The notes beneath the pieces are model-generated. The model was given only the letters and a program-made list of their open reading frames with translations, was not told where the DNA came from and searched no databases. Shown piece by piece: positions 17,321 to 26,805 of a stretch of 57,419 nucleotides of DNA. Each line of letters starts with the position of its first letter. The stretch's first letter is position 1. Origin of the DNA: Pelagibacterales bacterium SAG-MED38 (GTDB lineage: Bacteria; Pseudomonadota; Alphaproteobacteria; Pelagibacterales; Pelagibacteraceae); contig JACWEH010000004.1 in the NCBI GenBank assembly GCA_014653585.1, forward strand, positions 1 to 57,419, given 5' to 3'. The translations under genes were made by a program, and so were the position numbers.

Positions 17321-17685
17321 AAAAAATTACTATTATCAATCGCGAAAACAAAACTTTTAAGGTTTCTAACAGAAAACCTTTGCTTCAAGAATTACGTGCG
17401 CAAGGACTAGATCTTCCTTATGGTTGTGAATATGGAGGTTGTATAACTTGTGCTGCAAAACTTATTAAAGGAGAAATAGATCAACGTTCTCAGGTTGCTT
17501 TAAACAATCGACAAATTAATGATGGTTATGTTGTATTGTGTGTTGCTAAACCAAAAACCGATTGTGAAATTGAAATTGGTGTTGAAAGTCACGATAAACT
17601 TTATCGCAATCCTTTCCTTGACCCACTTGCACCACATGAGCTAAAAGCTGATATAGCAACTATAAAAGAAGTAAAAAAAAAATAG
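17311..17685 (+). CDS. [2Fe-2S] ferredoxin
   Basis: The 124-residue protein has the plant-type ferredoxin iron-sulfur motif: Cys39, Cys44 and Cys47 in YGCEYGGCITC, and Cys77 in VLCVAKP. It overlaps the SBP56 gene by 10 bp and has an acidic-to-basic C-terminal extension of about 35 residues. It is cytoplasmic and likely carries electrons for an enzyme of this operon, most simply the SBP56 oxidase or a partner not in the window. A direct electron-transfer role with SBP56 has not been shown to my knowledge. Confidence 0.85.
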   Translation: MAVKKITIINRENKTFKVSNRKPLLQELRAQGLDLPYGCEYGGCITCAAKLIKGEIDQRSQVALNNRQINDGYVVLCVAKPKTDCEIEIGVESHDKLYRNPFLDPLAPHELKADIATIKEVKKK

Positions 17686-17689
17686 ATAA

Positions 17690-18139
17690 ATGGATCATAG
17701 TAAACCTTATAGCGATGAATATTTAAGGGATATTTTAAAGTCCGTTAAGACTATTGCAATGGTTGGAGCTAGTCCTGATAAAACAAAATTTAGCTATGGT
17801 GTTTTAAGAGTGCTGCACGAAACTGGATATGACATGATACCTGTTAACCCAAAACCAGAAATTACTGAAATTCGTAATTTAAAAGTATATCCAAATCTTG
17901 CATCAATTGACCGTCCAGTTGATATGGTTGAAGTTTTCAGAAAACCAGAGGATCTTTATGGTGTTGCTGAGGAAGCAATTTCAATCGGTGCTAAGGTATT
18001 GTGGGGACAAATTGGTGTGATTAATCACGAGGCTGCTCGCTTAGCAGAAGAAGCTGGACTTAAAGTTGTAATGGATAGATGTCCAAAAATTGAACTCTTT
18101 CGACCATTTTGGAAACCACGTCTTGATCAAAAGATATAA
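17690..18139 (+). CDS. CoA-binding domain protein, YccU-like
   Basis: This 149-residue protein is a single Rossmann-type CoA-binding domain of the succinyl-CoA synthetase alpha type. Motifs are VKTIAMVGASPDKTKFSYGV, the GYDMIPVNPKPEI segment and KVLWGQIGVINHEAARLAEEAG. It lacks the catalytic domain, as YccU/YneT proteins do. It binds CoA or an acyl-CoA, and its position beside the crotonase-fold gene suggests an acyl-CoA intermediate in this pathway. The exact role is unknown. Confidence 0.85.
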   Translation: MDHSKPYSDEYLRDILKSVKTIAMVGASPDKTKFSYGVLRVLHETGYDMIPVNPKPEITEIRNLKVYPNLASIDRPVDMVEVFRKPEDLYGVAEEAISIGAKVLWGQIGVINHEAARLAEEAGLKVVMDRCPKIELFRPFWKPRLDQKI

Positions 18140-18151
18140 AATTTTATTCAG

Positions 18152-18625
18152 ATGTTAAAAAAAATACAAACAACATTAAGTTTTTTATTTTTATTTTTTA
18201 TATTAATTTCAATTTCTAAAGCTGAAATACTAAAGCCAAATAGTAATATTAAACCCTCTGATGTTGTTAAGATACAATTGATTGGTTTGCAAAATAATAA
18301 TGATGAATTTGAGGATAGTGGAATAGAGCAGACATGGAATTTTGCTCATCCAAACAATAAAAAAGCAACAGGTCCTTTAGATAAATTTAAAAGAATGATA
18401 AAAAGTAATAATTATCAAATGATGATAAACCACATAAGTCATACTATTACAGAAATAAGAGGTGGCGACAATTGGGTACAATTTGAAGTTATTATACTAG
18501 ATAATAAAAAAATTTATCATAAATTTAATTGGCAGGTTGAAAAATATACAGAGGATGGACCTCTGAAGGACTGTTGGTTAACTACCATGGTATCAAGTCC
18601 AGTATCTCTGGGAAGTTCAATTTGA
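18152..18625 (+). CDS. Exported DUF4864-like protein
   Basis: The first 25 residues form a signal peptide (hydrophobic core LSFLFLFFILISISKA, cleavage near SKA-E). The mature part of about 130 residues resembles DUF4864: QLIGLQNNNDEFEDSGIEQTW-type start, then HPNNKKATGPLDKFKRMIKSN and the end pattern VQFEVIILDNKKIYHKFNW. It is periplasmic or attached to the outer surface of the inner membrane. It has no known function; the operon position is its only clue. The DUF4864 call is tentative. Confidence 0.6.
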   Translation: MLKKIQTTLSFLFLFFILISISKAEILKPNSNIKPSDVVKIQLIGLQNNNDEFEDSGIEQTWNFAHPNNKKATGPLDKFKRMIKSNNYQMMINHISHTITEIRGGDNWVQFEVIILDNKKIYHKFNWQVEKYTEDGPLKDCWLTTMVSSPVSLGSSI

Positions 18626-18679
18626 ACTATCGATACAATTTTGTTTCGAAATGAATAAAAATTTAGTAGGAATCAAATT

Positions 18680-21112
18680 ATGAAAACTAAAACTAAAGTA
18701 GTAATAGTCGGTGGCGGAGTTGTTGGAGTAAGTGCTCTTTATCATTTAGCTAAGAAAGGATGGTCTGATGTTGTTTTAGTTGAAAGAAAAGAACTTACAT
18801 CTGGTTCTACTTGGCATGCTGCAGGGTTATTACCACTCTTTAATATGAGCTATTCAGTTGGTCAACTTCATAAATATGCAGTGAATCTTTACAAAAAATT
18901 AGAGGAAGAGACAGGAAAAAATGTGGGTTTTAGTGTTGTTTCAAATATTCGTTTAGCAAGCACTAAAGATAGAATGGATGAATATCACCAATATGCCGGA
19001 GTGGCAAAAACTATAGGAGTAGACGTTAAATTTTTAACGCCACAACAAGTAAAAGAAATTTGGCCCTTATGTCATACTGATGATTTAGTCGGGGCTATTC
19101 AACATCCAGAGGATGGATACATTCAACCTGCAGACTTAACGCAAGCTTTAGCAACAGGGGCAAGAAATAAAGGAGCCGAAATTTATAGAAACACTGCCGT
19201 CTTATCAATGAAACAAAATAAAGATGGATGGATTGTTGAAACAGACAAAGGTTCAATTGAATGCGAACATGTTATTTCTTGTTCGGGTAATTTTGCAAGA
19301 CAAACTGGTGAAATGGTTGGTTTAGATATTCCAGTTATACCTGTAGAACATCAATACATTGTTACAGAACCACATCCTGAAATACAAAAAAGAAAAAAAG
19401 ACGGCCTTCCAGAGATGGGAGTGTTAAGAGATAGCGATAGCAGATGGTATATGAGAGAAGAAGCTGGTGGATTAATATTAGGTCCATATGAAGATGGTGC
19501 ACCCGCTTGTTATCTTGAGGGACCATCAAAAAATTCTGAGTATGAATTATTTCAAGAAGATTTAGATAGACTAGCACCTCATATTGAGGGTGCAATACAT
19601 AGAGTGCCTGCTTTTGGTGAGGTAGGAGTTAAAAAGGTTTATAATGGAGCAATTTGTTATACTCCTGATGGAAACCCAATAGTTGGACCTGCATGGGGTT
19701 TAAAAAATTTTTGGATAAATGAGGGACATAGTTTTGGTATAACTGCTGCTGGTGGCGCAGGATGGCAGCTAGCAGAATGGATAGTAGATGGAGAACCAAC
19801 GATTGACATGCTTGGGGTTGAACCAAGGCGTTATGGAAATTATGCAACTAAATCTTATCTAAAAGCAAAAAATGAAGAAGCTTACAGTCACGTCTTTATA
19901 ACCCATTATCCAGATGAGGAAAGACCTGCAGCAAGACCTCTAAAAACATCACCATGTTATGAAAGAATGAAAAATTTAGGAGCAGTATTTGGACAAAAAT
20001 TTGGTTGGGAAAGACCAAACTTTTTCGCAACTGATGGCATGGAGCAGAAAGACGACTGGTCTTTTAGAAGATCCAAATGGTTCGACGCGATTAAAAAAGA
20101 GTGTAAAAATGTAAGAGAAAATGTTGGTCTTTTAGATATGACTGCTTTTGCAAAGTGTAGAATAAGAGGCCCAAAAGCAGAAGAATTTTTAGATTATTTA
20201 GTTGCAAACAAGCTTCCAAAAAAAATTGGTAGAATAAATTTGTGTCATGCTCTTAACACTAAAGGAGGAGTCCATTCGGAATTTACTATCATGAAGGAAG
20301 CTGAAAATAGATATTATCTTGTCTCAGCAGGTGCAAATTTAAGATTAGACCACGACTGGATCCAAAAATGGATGCCTATCGATGGCTCAGTTATATTCGA
20401 AGATTTAACAAACAGTAAAGGCGTTCTTGTCGTAGCAGGTCCAAAGGCAAGAGAATTAATGCAGAAAGTTTCTACAGATGATTTTTCAGGTGAAAATTTT
20501 AAGTGGTTAACTGCAAAAAACGTCAATGTTGGGTATGCGCCTGTTAATGCTATGAGAGTAAACTTTGTTGGTGAATTAGGATGGGAATTACATCATCCAA
20601 TTGAATATCAAAACCACATATTTGATAAATTAATAGAAGCAGGAAAAGATTTGGGAATAAAACCTTTTGGTATAAGAGCAATGAACAGTTTAAGGCTTGA
20701 AAAATCCTATAAATTAGTAGGTACAGAATTATCTATCGAATATTCTCCATACGAGTCAGGTTTGGACAGATTTATACATCCTAACAAAGGTAATTTCATA
20801 GGGCTTGAGGCATTAAATAAATGGAGAGAAAAAGGATTTGATAATAAATTAGTTACATTAGAAGTTCATAATACAACTGACTCGGATGTTTTAGGAAACA
20901 ACCCTATCTACAAAGATGATAAAGTTGTAGGAAGAGCTACAAGTGGTGAATATGGATTTAGGTTAGATAAATCAATAGCATTAGCAATGGTAAAACCTGA
21001 TCTTGCTAATGTTGGTGAAAAACTTAAGGTTGATATATTAGGAAAAATGTATGAGGCTACAATTTTAGAGGAAGGCCCATACGATGCTGAAAATAAATTA
21101 TTGAGAGCTTGA
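18680..21112 (+). CDS. Dimethylglycine/sarcosine dehydrogenase, ETF-linked, with GcvT domain
   Basis: The 810-residue flavoprotein has an N-terminal FAD-binding domain ([17 protein letters not shown], residues 8-24) and the [10 protein letters not shown] segment whose His46 is the covalent FAD attachment site in this family. It is followed by an FAO-type domain and C-terminal folate-binding GcvT domains ([25 protein letters not shown]). It oxidises dimethylglycine or sarcosine, passing electrons to ETF and the methyl carbon to THF as methylene-THF. The EtfB start overlaps its stop. Which substrate is preferred is not clear from sequence. Confidence 0.85.
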   Translation: MKTKTKVVIVGGGVVGVSALYHLAKKGWSDVVLVERKELTSGSTWHAAGLLPLFNMSYSVGQLHKYAVNLYKKLEEETGKNVGFSVVSNIRLASTKDRMDEYHQYAGVAKTIGVDVKFLTPQQVKEIWPLCHTDDLVGAIQHPEDGYIQPADLTQALATGARNKGAEIYRNTAVLSMKQNKDGWIVETDKGSIECEHVISCSGNFARQTGEMVGLDIPVIPVEHQYIVTEPHPEIQKRKKDGLPEMGVLRDSDSRWYMREEAGGLILGPYEDGAPACYLEGPSKNSEYELFQEDLDRLAPHIEGAIHRVPAFGEVGVKKVYNGAICYTPDGNPIVGPAWGLKNFWINEGHSFGITAAGGAGWQLAEWIVDGEPTIDMLGVEPRRYGNYATKSYLKAKNEEAYSHVFITHYPDEERPAARPLKTSPCYERMKNLGAVFGQKFGWERPNFFATDGMEQKDDWSFRRSKWFDAIKKECKNVRENVGLLDMTAFAKCRIRGPKAEEFLDYLVANKLPKKIGRINLCHALNTKGGVHSEFTIMKEAENRYYLVSAGANLRLDHDWIQKWMPIDGSVIFEDLTNSKGVLVVAGPKARELMQKVSTDDFSGENFKWLTAKNVNVGYAPVNAMRVNFVGELGWELHHPIEYQNHIFDKLIEAGKDLGIKPFGIRAMNSLRLEKSYKLVGTELSIEYSPYESGLDRFIHPNKGNFIGLEALNKWREKGFDNKLVTLEVHNTTDSDVLGNNPIYKDDKVVGRATSGEYGFRLDKSIALAMVKPDLANVGEKLKVDILGKMYEATILEEGPYDAENKLLRA

Positions 21113-21861
21113 TGAAAATTTTAGTCGCAGTAAAAAGAGTTATTGATTATAACGTTCAAATTAGAGTTAAGGAGGATAAGACAGGAGTAGTTACAGATAA
21201 TGTTAAAATGTCTACCAACCCTCCCGATGATAACGCTATTGAAGAAGCAGTAAAAATTAAAGAGGCTGGAAAAGCAACAGAGGTTATAGCAGTAAGTGTT
21301 GGAGAAGAAAAAGCTCAAGAAACAGTTCGCAAAGCTTTAGCAGTTGGTGCAGACAAAGGTATCCTTGTAAAAACTGATGGAATTGTAGAACCTTTAGCAG
21401 TTTCGAAATTATTACAAAAAATTGTTGAAAAAGAAAAACCAGATTTGGTTTTTATGGGCAAACAAGCAATCGATGATGATTGCAATCAAACTGGTCAAAT
21501 GTTAAGCGCATTACTTAATTGGCCACAAGCTACTTTTGCATCTAAGATTAAAATAAAAGATAAAAAATTAGAAGTAACAAGAGAAATTGATGAAGGTCTA
21601 GAAACAATTGAAATAGGTATCCCAGCAATAGTCACGTGTGATTTAAGATTAAATGAACCAAGATATGCCTCTTTACCAAATATTATGAAAGCAAAGAAAA
21701 AACCAATTGAACAAATAAATGCGTCAGATTTGGGGGTGGATACTTCACCAAGAATCGAGCATATTAAAGTTGAAGAACCACCAAAAAGAAAAGCTGGAAT
21801 AAAAGTTTCAAGTGTAGCTGAGCTGGTTCAAAAACTAAAAAATGAGGCAAAAGTTATTTAA
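21112..21861 (+). CDS. etfB: Electron transfer flavoprotein beta subunit
   Basis: The 249-residue protein matches Etf[20 protein letters not shown] start, the [13 protein letters not shown] segment, [26 protein letters not shown] and [22 protein letters not shown]. It binds AMP and partners EtfA to carry electrons from dehydrogenases. The true start is the ATG at 21112 inside the dehydrogenase stop (TGATG). The EtfA start overlaps its stop (TAATG), so the three genes are translationally coupled. Confidence 0.96.
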   Translation: MKILVAVKRVIDYNVQIRVKEDKTGVVTDNVKMSTNPPDDNAIEEAVKIKEAGKATEVIAVSVGEEKAQETVRKALAVGADKGILVKTDGIVEPLAVSKLLQKIVEKEKPDLVFMGKQAIDDDCNQTGQMLSALLNWPQATFASKIKIKDKKLEVTREIDEGLETIEIGIPAIVTCDLRLNEPRYASLPNIMKAKKKPIEQINASDLGVDTSPRIEHIKVEEPPKRKAGIKVSSVAELVQKLKNEAKVI

Positions 21862-22814
21862 TGTCAGTTTTATTAATCGCAGAGCATAACAATCAAGATT
21901 TAAAACCATTTACGCTAAATGCAGTTACAGCAGCTGCACAAATGGGAGAGGATCTACATGCAATAATAATTGGTCAAAACTGTGGAGATGCTGCAAAAAA
22001 ATTATCAGAATTACCATTAGTCAAAAAAGTTATTCAAGTAGAAGCAGCTCATTATGAAAATTTTGTTGCTGAAAATTTCGCACCTGTAATAATTAAATTA
22101 GCAGAAAGCTATTCACATATTGTTTGTTCAGCAAATACTTTTGGTAAAAATTTAATGCCAAGAATTGCTGCTTCTTTAGATACGTCTCAAGTTAGTGATA
22201 TTATTAAAGTAATATCACCAGATACATTTTTAAGACCTATCTATGCTGGAAATGCATTTGCTACTGTTAAAAGCAACGATACAAAAAAATGTGTAACTAT
22301 AAGACCCACCTCTTTTGATCCTTGCGAAAGTTCTGGTGGATCAGCATCTATAGAAAAAGTTGAACCAGGTGAAGAATTTAATAATACAAAATTTGTTAAA
22401 AGAGAGGAAATTAAGTCCGACAGACCAGAACTAGGCACTGCTAGAGTAGTGGTATCCGGAGGAAGAGGTATGCAAAGCGGAGATAATTTTAAGTTAATTA
22501 CGTCGCTAGCTGATAAATTGAATGCAGCTATTGGTGCTTCAAGAGCAGCAGTTGATGCTGGTTACATTGGCAACGACCACCAAGTAGGTCAAACAGGAAA
22601 AGTTGTAGTACCAGATTTATATATAGCTGTAGGAATATCAGGAGCTATTCAACATTTGGCCGGAATGAAGGAAAGCAAGGTAATTGTCGCAATCAATAAA
22701 GATGGTGAAGCACCAATATTTAGTGTAGCTGATTATGGATTAGAGGCTGACCTTTTTGAGGCAGTTCCACAATTCTTAGATGAATTGAACAAATTAAACA
22801 CTATACAAAAATAA
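21861..22814 (+). CDS. etfA: Electron transfer flavoprotein alpha subunit
   Basis: The 317-residue protein matches EtfA, with the C-terminal FAD domain: VVVSGGRGMQSGDNF, GASRAAVDAGYIGNDHQVGQTG and ISGAIQHLAGMKES, plus INKDGEAPIFSVADYG. The FAD in this domain receives electrons from the dehydrogenase. It lies between EtfB (1-bp overlap) and ETF-QO (21-bp gap), giving the full route from the flavoprotein dehydrogenase to the quinone pool. Confidence 0.96.
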   Translation: MSVLLIAEHNNQDLKPFTLNAVTAAAQMGEDLHAIIIGQNCGDAAKKLSELPLVKKVIQVEAAHYENFVAENFAPVIIKLAESYSHIVCSANTFGKNLMPRIAASLDTSQVSDIIKVISPDTFLRPIYAGNAFATVKSNDTKKCVTIRPTSFDPCESSGGSASIEKVEPGEEFNNTKFVKREEIKSDRPELGTARVVVSGGRGMQSGDNFKLITSLADKLNAAIGASRAAVDAGYIGNDHQVGQTGKVVVPDLYIAVGISGAIQHLAGMKESKVIVAINKDGEAPIFSVADYGLEADLFEAVPQFLDELNKLNTIQK

Positions 22815-22835
22815 TTTAATCTGTAAGAAATTGGT

Positions 22836-24455
22836 ATGTCCAGAGAGTCAATGGAATATGATGTAGTTATAGTTGGTGGTGGTCCATCAGGTTTGTCTAC
22901 TGCAATTAAATTAAAACAATTAAATGCTAATCTAAATATTTGTATTTTAGAGAAAGCATCTGAAATTGGAGCTCATATTTTAAGTGGTAATGTTTTTGAA
23001 ACAAGAGCACTTGATGAATTAATTCCTAACTGGAAAGATTTAGATACGCCTATTAAAACTAAAGTTTCAAAAGAAAAATTTTTATTTTTAGGAAAGTCAA
23101 AATCCTTAAGTTGGCCGACATGGTTACTTCCATCAGTTCAAAAAAATCATAATAATTATATTATTAGTCTTGCAAATTTATGTAGATGGCTTGCAGAACA
23201 AGCTGAAAGTCTTGGGGTTGAAATCTTCCCAGGATTTCCCGCAAGTGAAATTTTATATAATGATGACGGCTCTGTTAAAGGAGTAGCTACCCAAGATATG
23301 GGTATTGATAAGCAAGGTGATAAAAAAGATAGTTTTGAGCCAGGTATTGAGCTTATAGGTAAAGTCACAGTTTTTGCTGAAGGGTGTAGAGGCCATTTAG
23401 GTAAACAATTGATCCAAAAATTTAATCTTAATGAAGGAAAAGATCCTCAACAATATGGTATTGGCTTTAAGGAAATTTGGGAAATTGATGAGAAAAATCA
23501 TGAGGAAGGATTAGTGATGCATACTGCTGGCTGGCCCTTAGATAATAATACATACGGTGGAAGCTTTATTTACCATGCTGAGAATAAACAAGTATTTTTA
23601 GGTTATGTAATTGGTCTAGACTATCAAAATCCACACTTATCTCCTTTCGATGAGTTTCAAAGATTTAAAACACATCCATCAATAAAAAAAACAATTGAGG
23701 GTGGAAAAAGAATTTCTTATGGTGCAAGAGCTTTAATTGAAGGTGGTATACAAAGTTTACCAAAAATGCATATGCCTGGAGCTTTACTTATAGGTTGTGA
23801 TGCTGGAACTCTTAACATGCCAAAAATAAAAGGTTCTCATACAGCAATGAAAAGTGGGATAATAGCTGCAGAAGTAATTAACGAGCATTTTGAAGAAAAA
23901 AAGGATTTATCAATTTATGAAGAGAGGTTTAAAAAAAGTTGGTTATTTAAAGAATTGCATGAAGCAAGAAACGTTAAGCCAAGTTTTAGTTGGGGCTTAA
24001 TACTAGGTATAATTTTCACTGGAATTGACCAAATTTTATTTAGAGGTAAGCTTCCATTTACTTTAAAACATAAACACGCTGATCATGAGACTTTGAAACC
24101 AGCAAATGAAATGCCAAAAATTGATTACCCAAAACCTGATAACATTATTACATTTGATAAAACAACATCTGTTTATTTGACTGGTACTAATCATGAAGAT
24201 AATCAGCCAGTGCATCTTCAGCTTAAAGACCAAGATCTACCAATAAAATATACTCTTGAAAAATATGATGAACCTGCACAAAGGTATTGTCCAGCAGGGG
24301 TTTATGAGGTTCAAAAGGAAAATAATGTAAATAAATTTGTTATAAATGCACAAAATTGTATTCATTGTAAAACTTGCGATATCAAAGAACCCTCACAAAA
24401 TATTGTTTGGGTTACGCCTGAAGGTGGTGGAGGTCCAAAATACGGGAATATGTGA
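22836..24455 (+). CDS. Electron transfer flavoprotein-ubiquinone oxidoreductase
   Basis: The 539-residue membrane-bound enzyme passes electrons from ETF to ubiquinone. It has the FAD motif VVIVGGGPSGLSTAIKLK (residues 10-27) and GGIQSLPKMHMPGALLIG with GCDAGTLN. The C-terminal [4Fe-4S] site has CPAG and CIHCKTCDI, followed by the family end GGGGPKYGNM. It follows EtfA by 21 bp. It is the final step of the dehydrogenase-ETF-quinone chain and convergent with a small membrane gene on the other strand. Confidence 0.97.
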   Translation: MSRESMEYDVVIVGGGPSGLSTAIKLKQLNANLNICILEKASEIGAHILSGNVFETRALDELIPNWKDLDTPIKTKVSKEKFLFLGKSKSLSWPTWLLPSVQKNHNNYIISLANLCRWLAEQAESLGVEIFPGFPASEILYNDDGSVKGVATQDMGIDKQGDKKDSFEPGIELIGKVTVFAEGCRGHLGKQLIQKFNLNEGKDPQQYGIGFKEIWEIDEKNHEEGLVMHTAGWPLDNNTYGGSFIYHAENKQVFLGYVIGLDYQNPHLSPFDEFQRFKTHPSIKKTIEGGKRISYGARALIEGGIQSLPKMHMPGALLIGCDAGTLNMPKIKGSHTAMKSGIIAAEVINEHFEEKKDLSIYEERFKKSWLFKELHEARNVKPSFSWGLILGIIFTGIDQILFRGKLPFTLKHKHADHETLKPANEMPKIDYPKPDNIITFDKTTSVYLTGTNHEDNQPVHLQLKDQDLPIKYTLEKYDEPAQRYCPAGVYEVQKENNVNKFVINAQNCIHCKTCDIKEPSQNIVWVTPEGGGGPKYGNM

Positions 24456-24623
24456 TTAATTTTTTAAAAATTTTATAAAAATTAACATTATTCCAATAAC
24501 ACCAATCCAAATTATAAGATTCTTTAAAAAAACTTTTTTATTCCTATTTGCGTAATAAAAACCTGGAAAGACCAACGCAATCACTAGCAAAAGATAAATA
24601 GTCGTCAAAATGTTGTCACTCAT
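24456..24623 (-). CDS. 55-residue two-span membrane protein
   Basis: The frame, directly abutting the ETF-QO stop on the opposite strand, encodes two hydrophobic helices (about residues 5-22 and 36-52) joined by the basic loop YYANRNKKVFLKN. I recognise no family. It is followed on the other side by the DUF2237 gene (13 bp upstream). Being short and clean, it is probably real, but it is not confirmed by any motif. Confidence 0.55.
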   Translation of the reverse strand: MSDNILTTIYLLLVIALVFPGFYYANRNKKVFLKNLIIWIGVIGIMLIFIKFLKN

Positions 24624-24636
24624 AATTAAATCTGTC

Positions 24637-25014
24637 TTAAGAAAGATCTATTGCAAATTTTTTAAGAGTTTCAATTGGTAAAACTTTTAATGTATTTTGA
24701 TGGGTTCTCTTTAAAAAAATAGGACAACCTTTTCCTGCATCAACTGCCCTAGCATACCAAGTTGCACAAACACACCAACCATCTCCATCCTTTAAACCTG
24801 GAAATCCAAATTCGGGATGAGGGGTAATTAAATCATTTCCTGCCTCTTTACACCACTCAAGAAATTCTGTTGTTACTTTTGCACAGACTGTATGTAATCC
24901 ATGATCATTTTCATCAGTATTACAACAACCATCTCTGTACCACCCCGTCAAAGGGTTATTTGAGCATAATTCTAAATTTTCACCTAGAACATTTTTTTGT
25001 AATTTATTTTCCAT
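24637..25014 (-). CDS. DUF2237 family protein
   Basis: The protein, about 125 residues from the preferred ATG at 25014, has the full DUF2237 pattern: KNVLGENLELCSNNPLTGWY, RDGCCNTDENDHGLHTVCA and GFPGLKDGDGWCVCATWYARA. Cysteines and the conserved DGCCNT motif suggest a metal or thiol function, but none is known. An upstream ATG at 25047 would add 11 residues. It overlaps the end of the oxygenase gene by 11 bp, so the two form an operon with hisI. Confidence 0.85.
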   Translation of the reverse strand: MENKLQKNVLGENLELCSNNPLTGWYRDGCCNTDENDHGLHTVCAKVTTEFLEWCKEAGNDLITPHPEFGFPGLKDGDGWCVCATWYARAVDAGKGCPIFLKRTHQNTLKVLPIETLKKFAIDLS

Positions 25015-25642
25015 ACACGTTGTATATTTCCTCATCGATAGCGGCATTAAAGGAAATAGAACGTCTTTCTTCCTCAGTATCCTTAAATGGGAAAACAGTA
25101 TGCATTAAATAATTAGGGAATAAATAAAAATCACCAACTTCTGGTGTAATATTTAACGTAGATGGACAAGTAAACATTCTAGCTCCGTGTATTAACTGCA
25201 AACTTCCGCCTCTATATTTTTTAGATTTTTTTTGTTGAGTACTTTCTCCTAAAGATTTAGGAACTTTTAGAAATCCAGCACCAGAAATATGACCTCCATG
25301 CCAGTGAGTAGGATTATATTCATTTTTAAATTGTCTTACTACCCAAGTTTTTAATAAGTTAAATTTTGTTATTTTTTTTCCTTCATTTAATTCAGTATAA
25401 ATTTTAGATGAATTTCCTAAAAATTCTAACCAACCAGATGATTTAACAAATTCCAATTCTAATAAAAATTCCTGTGTCACATCACCTACCAATGCTTCAC
25501 CATAATCTAACTTTTTTAATTTTGTTTTATCATCTATGGTTTTATCAATATATTCATTTAATTTTTTTAAAATTACATCAGGAATTTTTACTTTTAAAAC
25601 CGCTGGACCCAATACTCTTAAATTTTGGTATTTTATTTCCAT
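25004..25642 (-). CDS. 2-oxoglutarate/Fe(II)-dependent oxygenase-like protein
   Basis: The 212-residue protein resembles the phage/marine 2OG-Fe(II) oxygenase group (TIGR02466-like). Possible metal ligands are in NPTHWHGGHISGAGFL and MHTVFPF, and the 2OG-binding Arg is in EERRSISFNA. The proximal motif is HxH rather than HxD, so the metal site may be unusual. The substrate is unknown. It lies 2 bp after hisI (the stop of hisI is at 25645) and overlaps DUF2237. Confidence 0.7.
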   Translation of the reverse strand: MEIKYQNLRVLGPAVLKVKIPDVILKKLNEYIDKTIDDKTKLKKLDYGEALVGDVTQEFLLELEFVKSSGWLEFLGNSSKIYTELNEGKKITKFNLLKTWVVRQFKNEYNPTHWHGGHISGAGFLKVPKSLGESTQQKKSKKYRGGSLQLIHGARMFTCPSTLNITPEVGDFYLFPNYLMHTVFPFKDTEEERRSISFNAAIDEEIYNVYGK

Positions 25643-25644
25643 TT

Positions 25645-26112
25645 TTAAATTTTTGTTGGGTTAGGTTGTCCCTTGTAAATTTTTTCTGGATCAAATTTTT
25701 TATCTTTTTCTAAAAATTTCATTTCAATTTTTTTACCATCGTCAATTTGACCTAAAGGAATAGATCTATAAAAACAAGATCGATAACCAACGTGACAACT
25801 AGCTCCATCCCCAATATCAACTGTCAGCCAAACCGAGTCTTGATCATCATCAATTCTGATTTCAATTACTTTTTGTACGAAGCCACTAGTTTTACCTTTG
25901 TGCCAAATTTCTTTTCTTGACCTACTAAAATAATGAGCTTCTTTCGTTTCAATTGTTTTTTTAAATGCTTCCACATTCATAAATCCGTGCATCAGAATAT
26001 CTTTAGTTTTATGACACATGGCTATTACAGGAATTAAACCATCGTTATCAAACTTAGGTGAAAGGAGATTTCCCTCTTCAATTTCAGCTACATTTTCTCT
26101 TTTTTTGAACAT
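25645..26112 (-). CDS. hisI: Phosphoribosyl-AMP cyclohydrolase
   Basis: The 155-residue enzyme carries out the third step of histidine synthesis. It has VIAMCHKTKDILMHGFMN, SRSRKEIWHKG, RIDDDQDSVWL and the zinc-binding GASCHVGYRSCFYR. There is an N-terminal extension of about 20 residues and no fused HisE. It is divergent from folE across a 77-bp gap, and precedes the oxygenase gene by 2 bp. Another hisI-like reading is not possible with these motifs. Confidence 0.95.
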   Translation of the reverse strand: MFKKRENVAEIEEGNLLSPKFDNDGLIPVIAMCHKTKDILMHGFMNVEAFKKTIETKEAHYFSRSRKEIWHKGKTSGFVQKVIEIRIDDDQDSVWLTVDIGDGASCHVGYRSCFYRSIPLGQIDDGKKIEMKFLEKDKKFDPEKIYKGQPNPTKI

Positions 26113-26189
26113 AATAAGTGATTATGTAGCACATATAAGTATATTTTAAATATTTTAAAATAAGCAAATTATATGTATAAAACACATCG

Positions 26190-26804
26190 ATGAAACTCGT
26201 AAAAGACACAAAATTAGATCAAGAAATAAAAAAGATTTCCGATAAAGATGCAGAGGAAGCTTTCAAAAAAATTTTAACTTGGATGGGAGAAGATCCTAAC
26301 AGAGAGGGACTTCTAGAAACACCTAAAAGGGTTGTAAAGGCTTTCAAAGAGTACTTTAAAGGTTATAAAGAAGATCCAAATCAAATTCTGGATAAAACTT
26401 TTGGAGATGTTGATGGTTATGATGACATGGTAGTACAAAAAAACATTTCTGTTCAAAGCCATTGCGAACATCATATGGCACCAATAATTGGAAAAGCTCA
26501 TGTTGCCTATATTCCAAAAGAAAGAGTAGTTGGTTTGAGTAAATTAGCAAGAGTTGTAGAAGTTTTTTCTAAAAGATTACAAACTCAAGAGAGACTTACC
26601 ATGCAAATTGCGAATACCTTAATGGAGTCTTTGGATGCTAAAGGTGTAGCCGTTACTATTGATTCAACTCATCAGTGTATGACGATGAGAGGTATAAAAA
26701 AAGAACAAGCTACAACTGTAACAAATTATTATTTAGGTCAATTCAAAGAGGATCTAAGTTATCAAAATAGATATTTGAGATTTATAAGCATCACAAAAGA
26801 TTAA
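26190..26804 (+). CDS. folE: GTP cyclohydrolase I
   Basis: The 204-residue enzyme makes dihydroneopterin triphosphate, the first step to folate. The motifs NREGLLETPKRV, SHCEHHMAPIIG (zinc site) and HQCMTMRGI are complete. It supplies the folate used by fhs and the demethylases elsewhere in the window. It ends one base before the GTG start of acuI. Confidence 0.97.
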   Translation: MKLVKDTKLDQEIKKISDKDAEEAFKKILTWMGEDPNREGLLETPKRVVKAFKEYFKGYKEDPNQILDKTFGDVDGYDDMVVQKNISVQSHCEHHMAPIIGKAHVAYIPKERVVGLSKLARVVEVFSKRLQTQERLTMQIANTLMESLDAKGVAVTIDSTHQCMTMRGIKKEQATTVTNYYLGQFKEDLSYQNRYLRFISITKD

Positions 26805-26805
26805 A

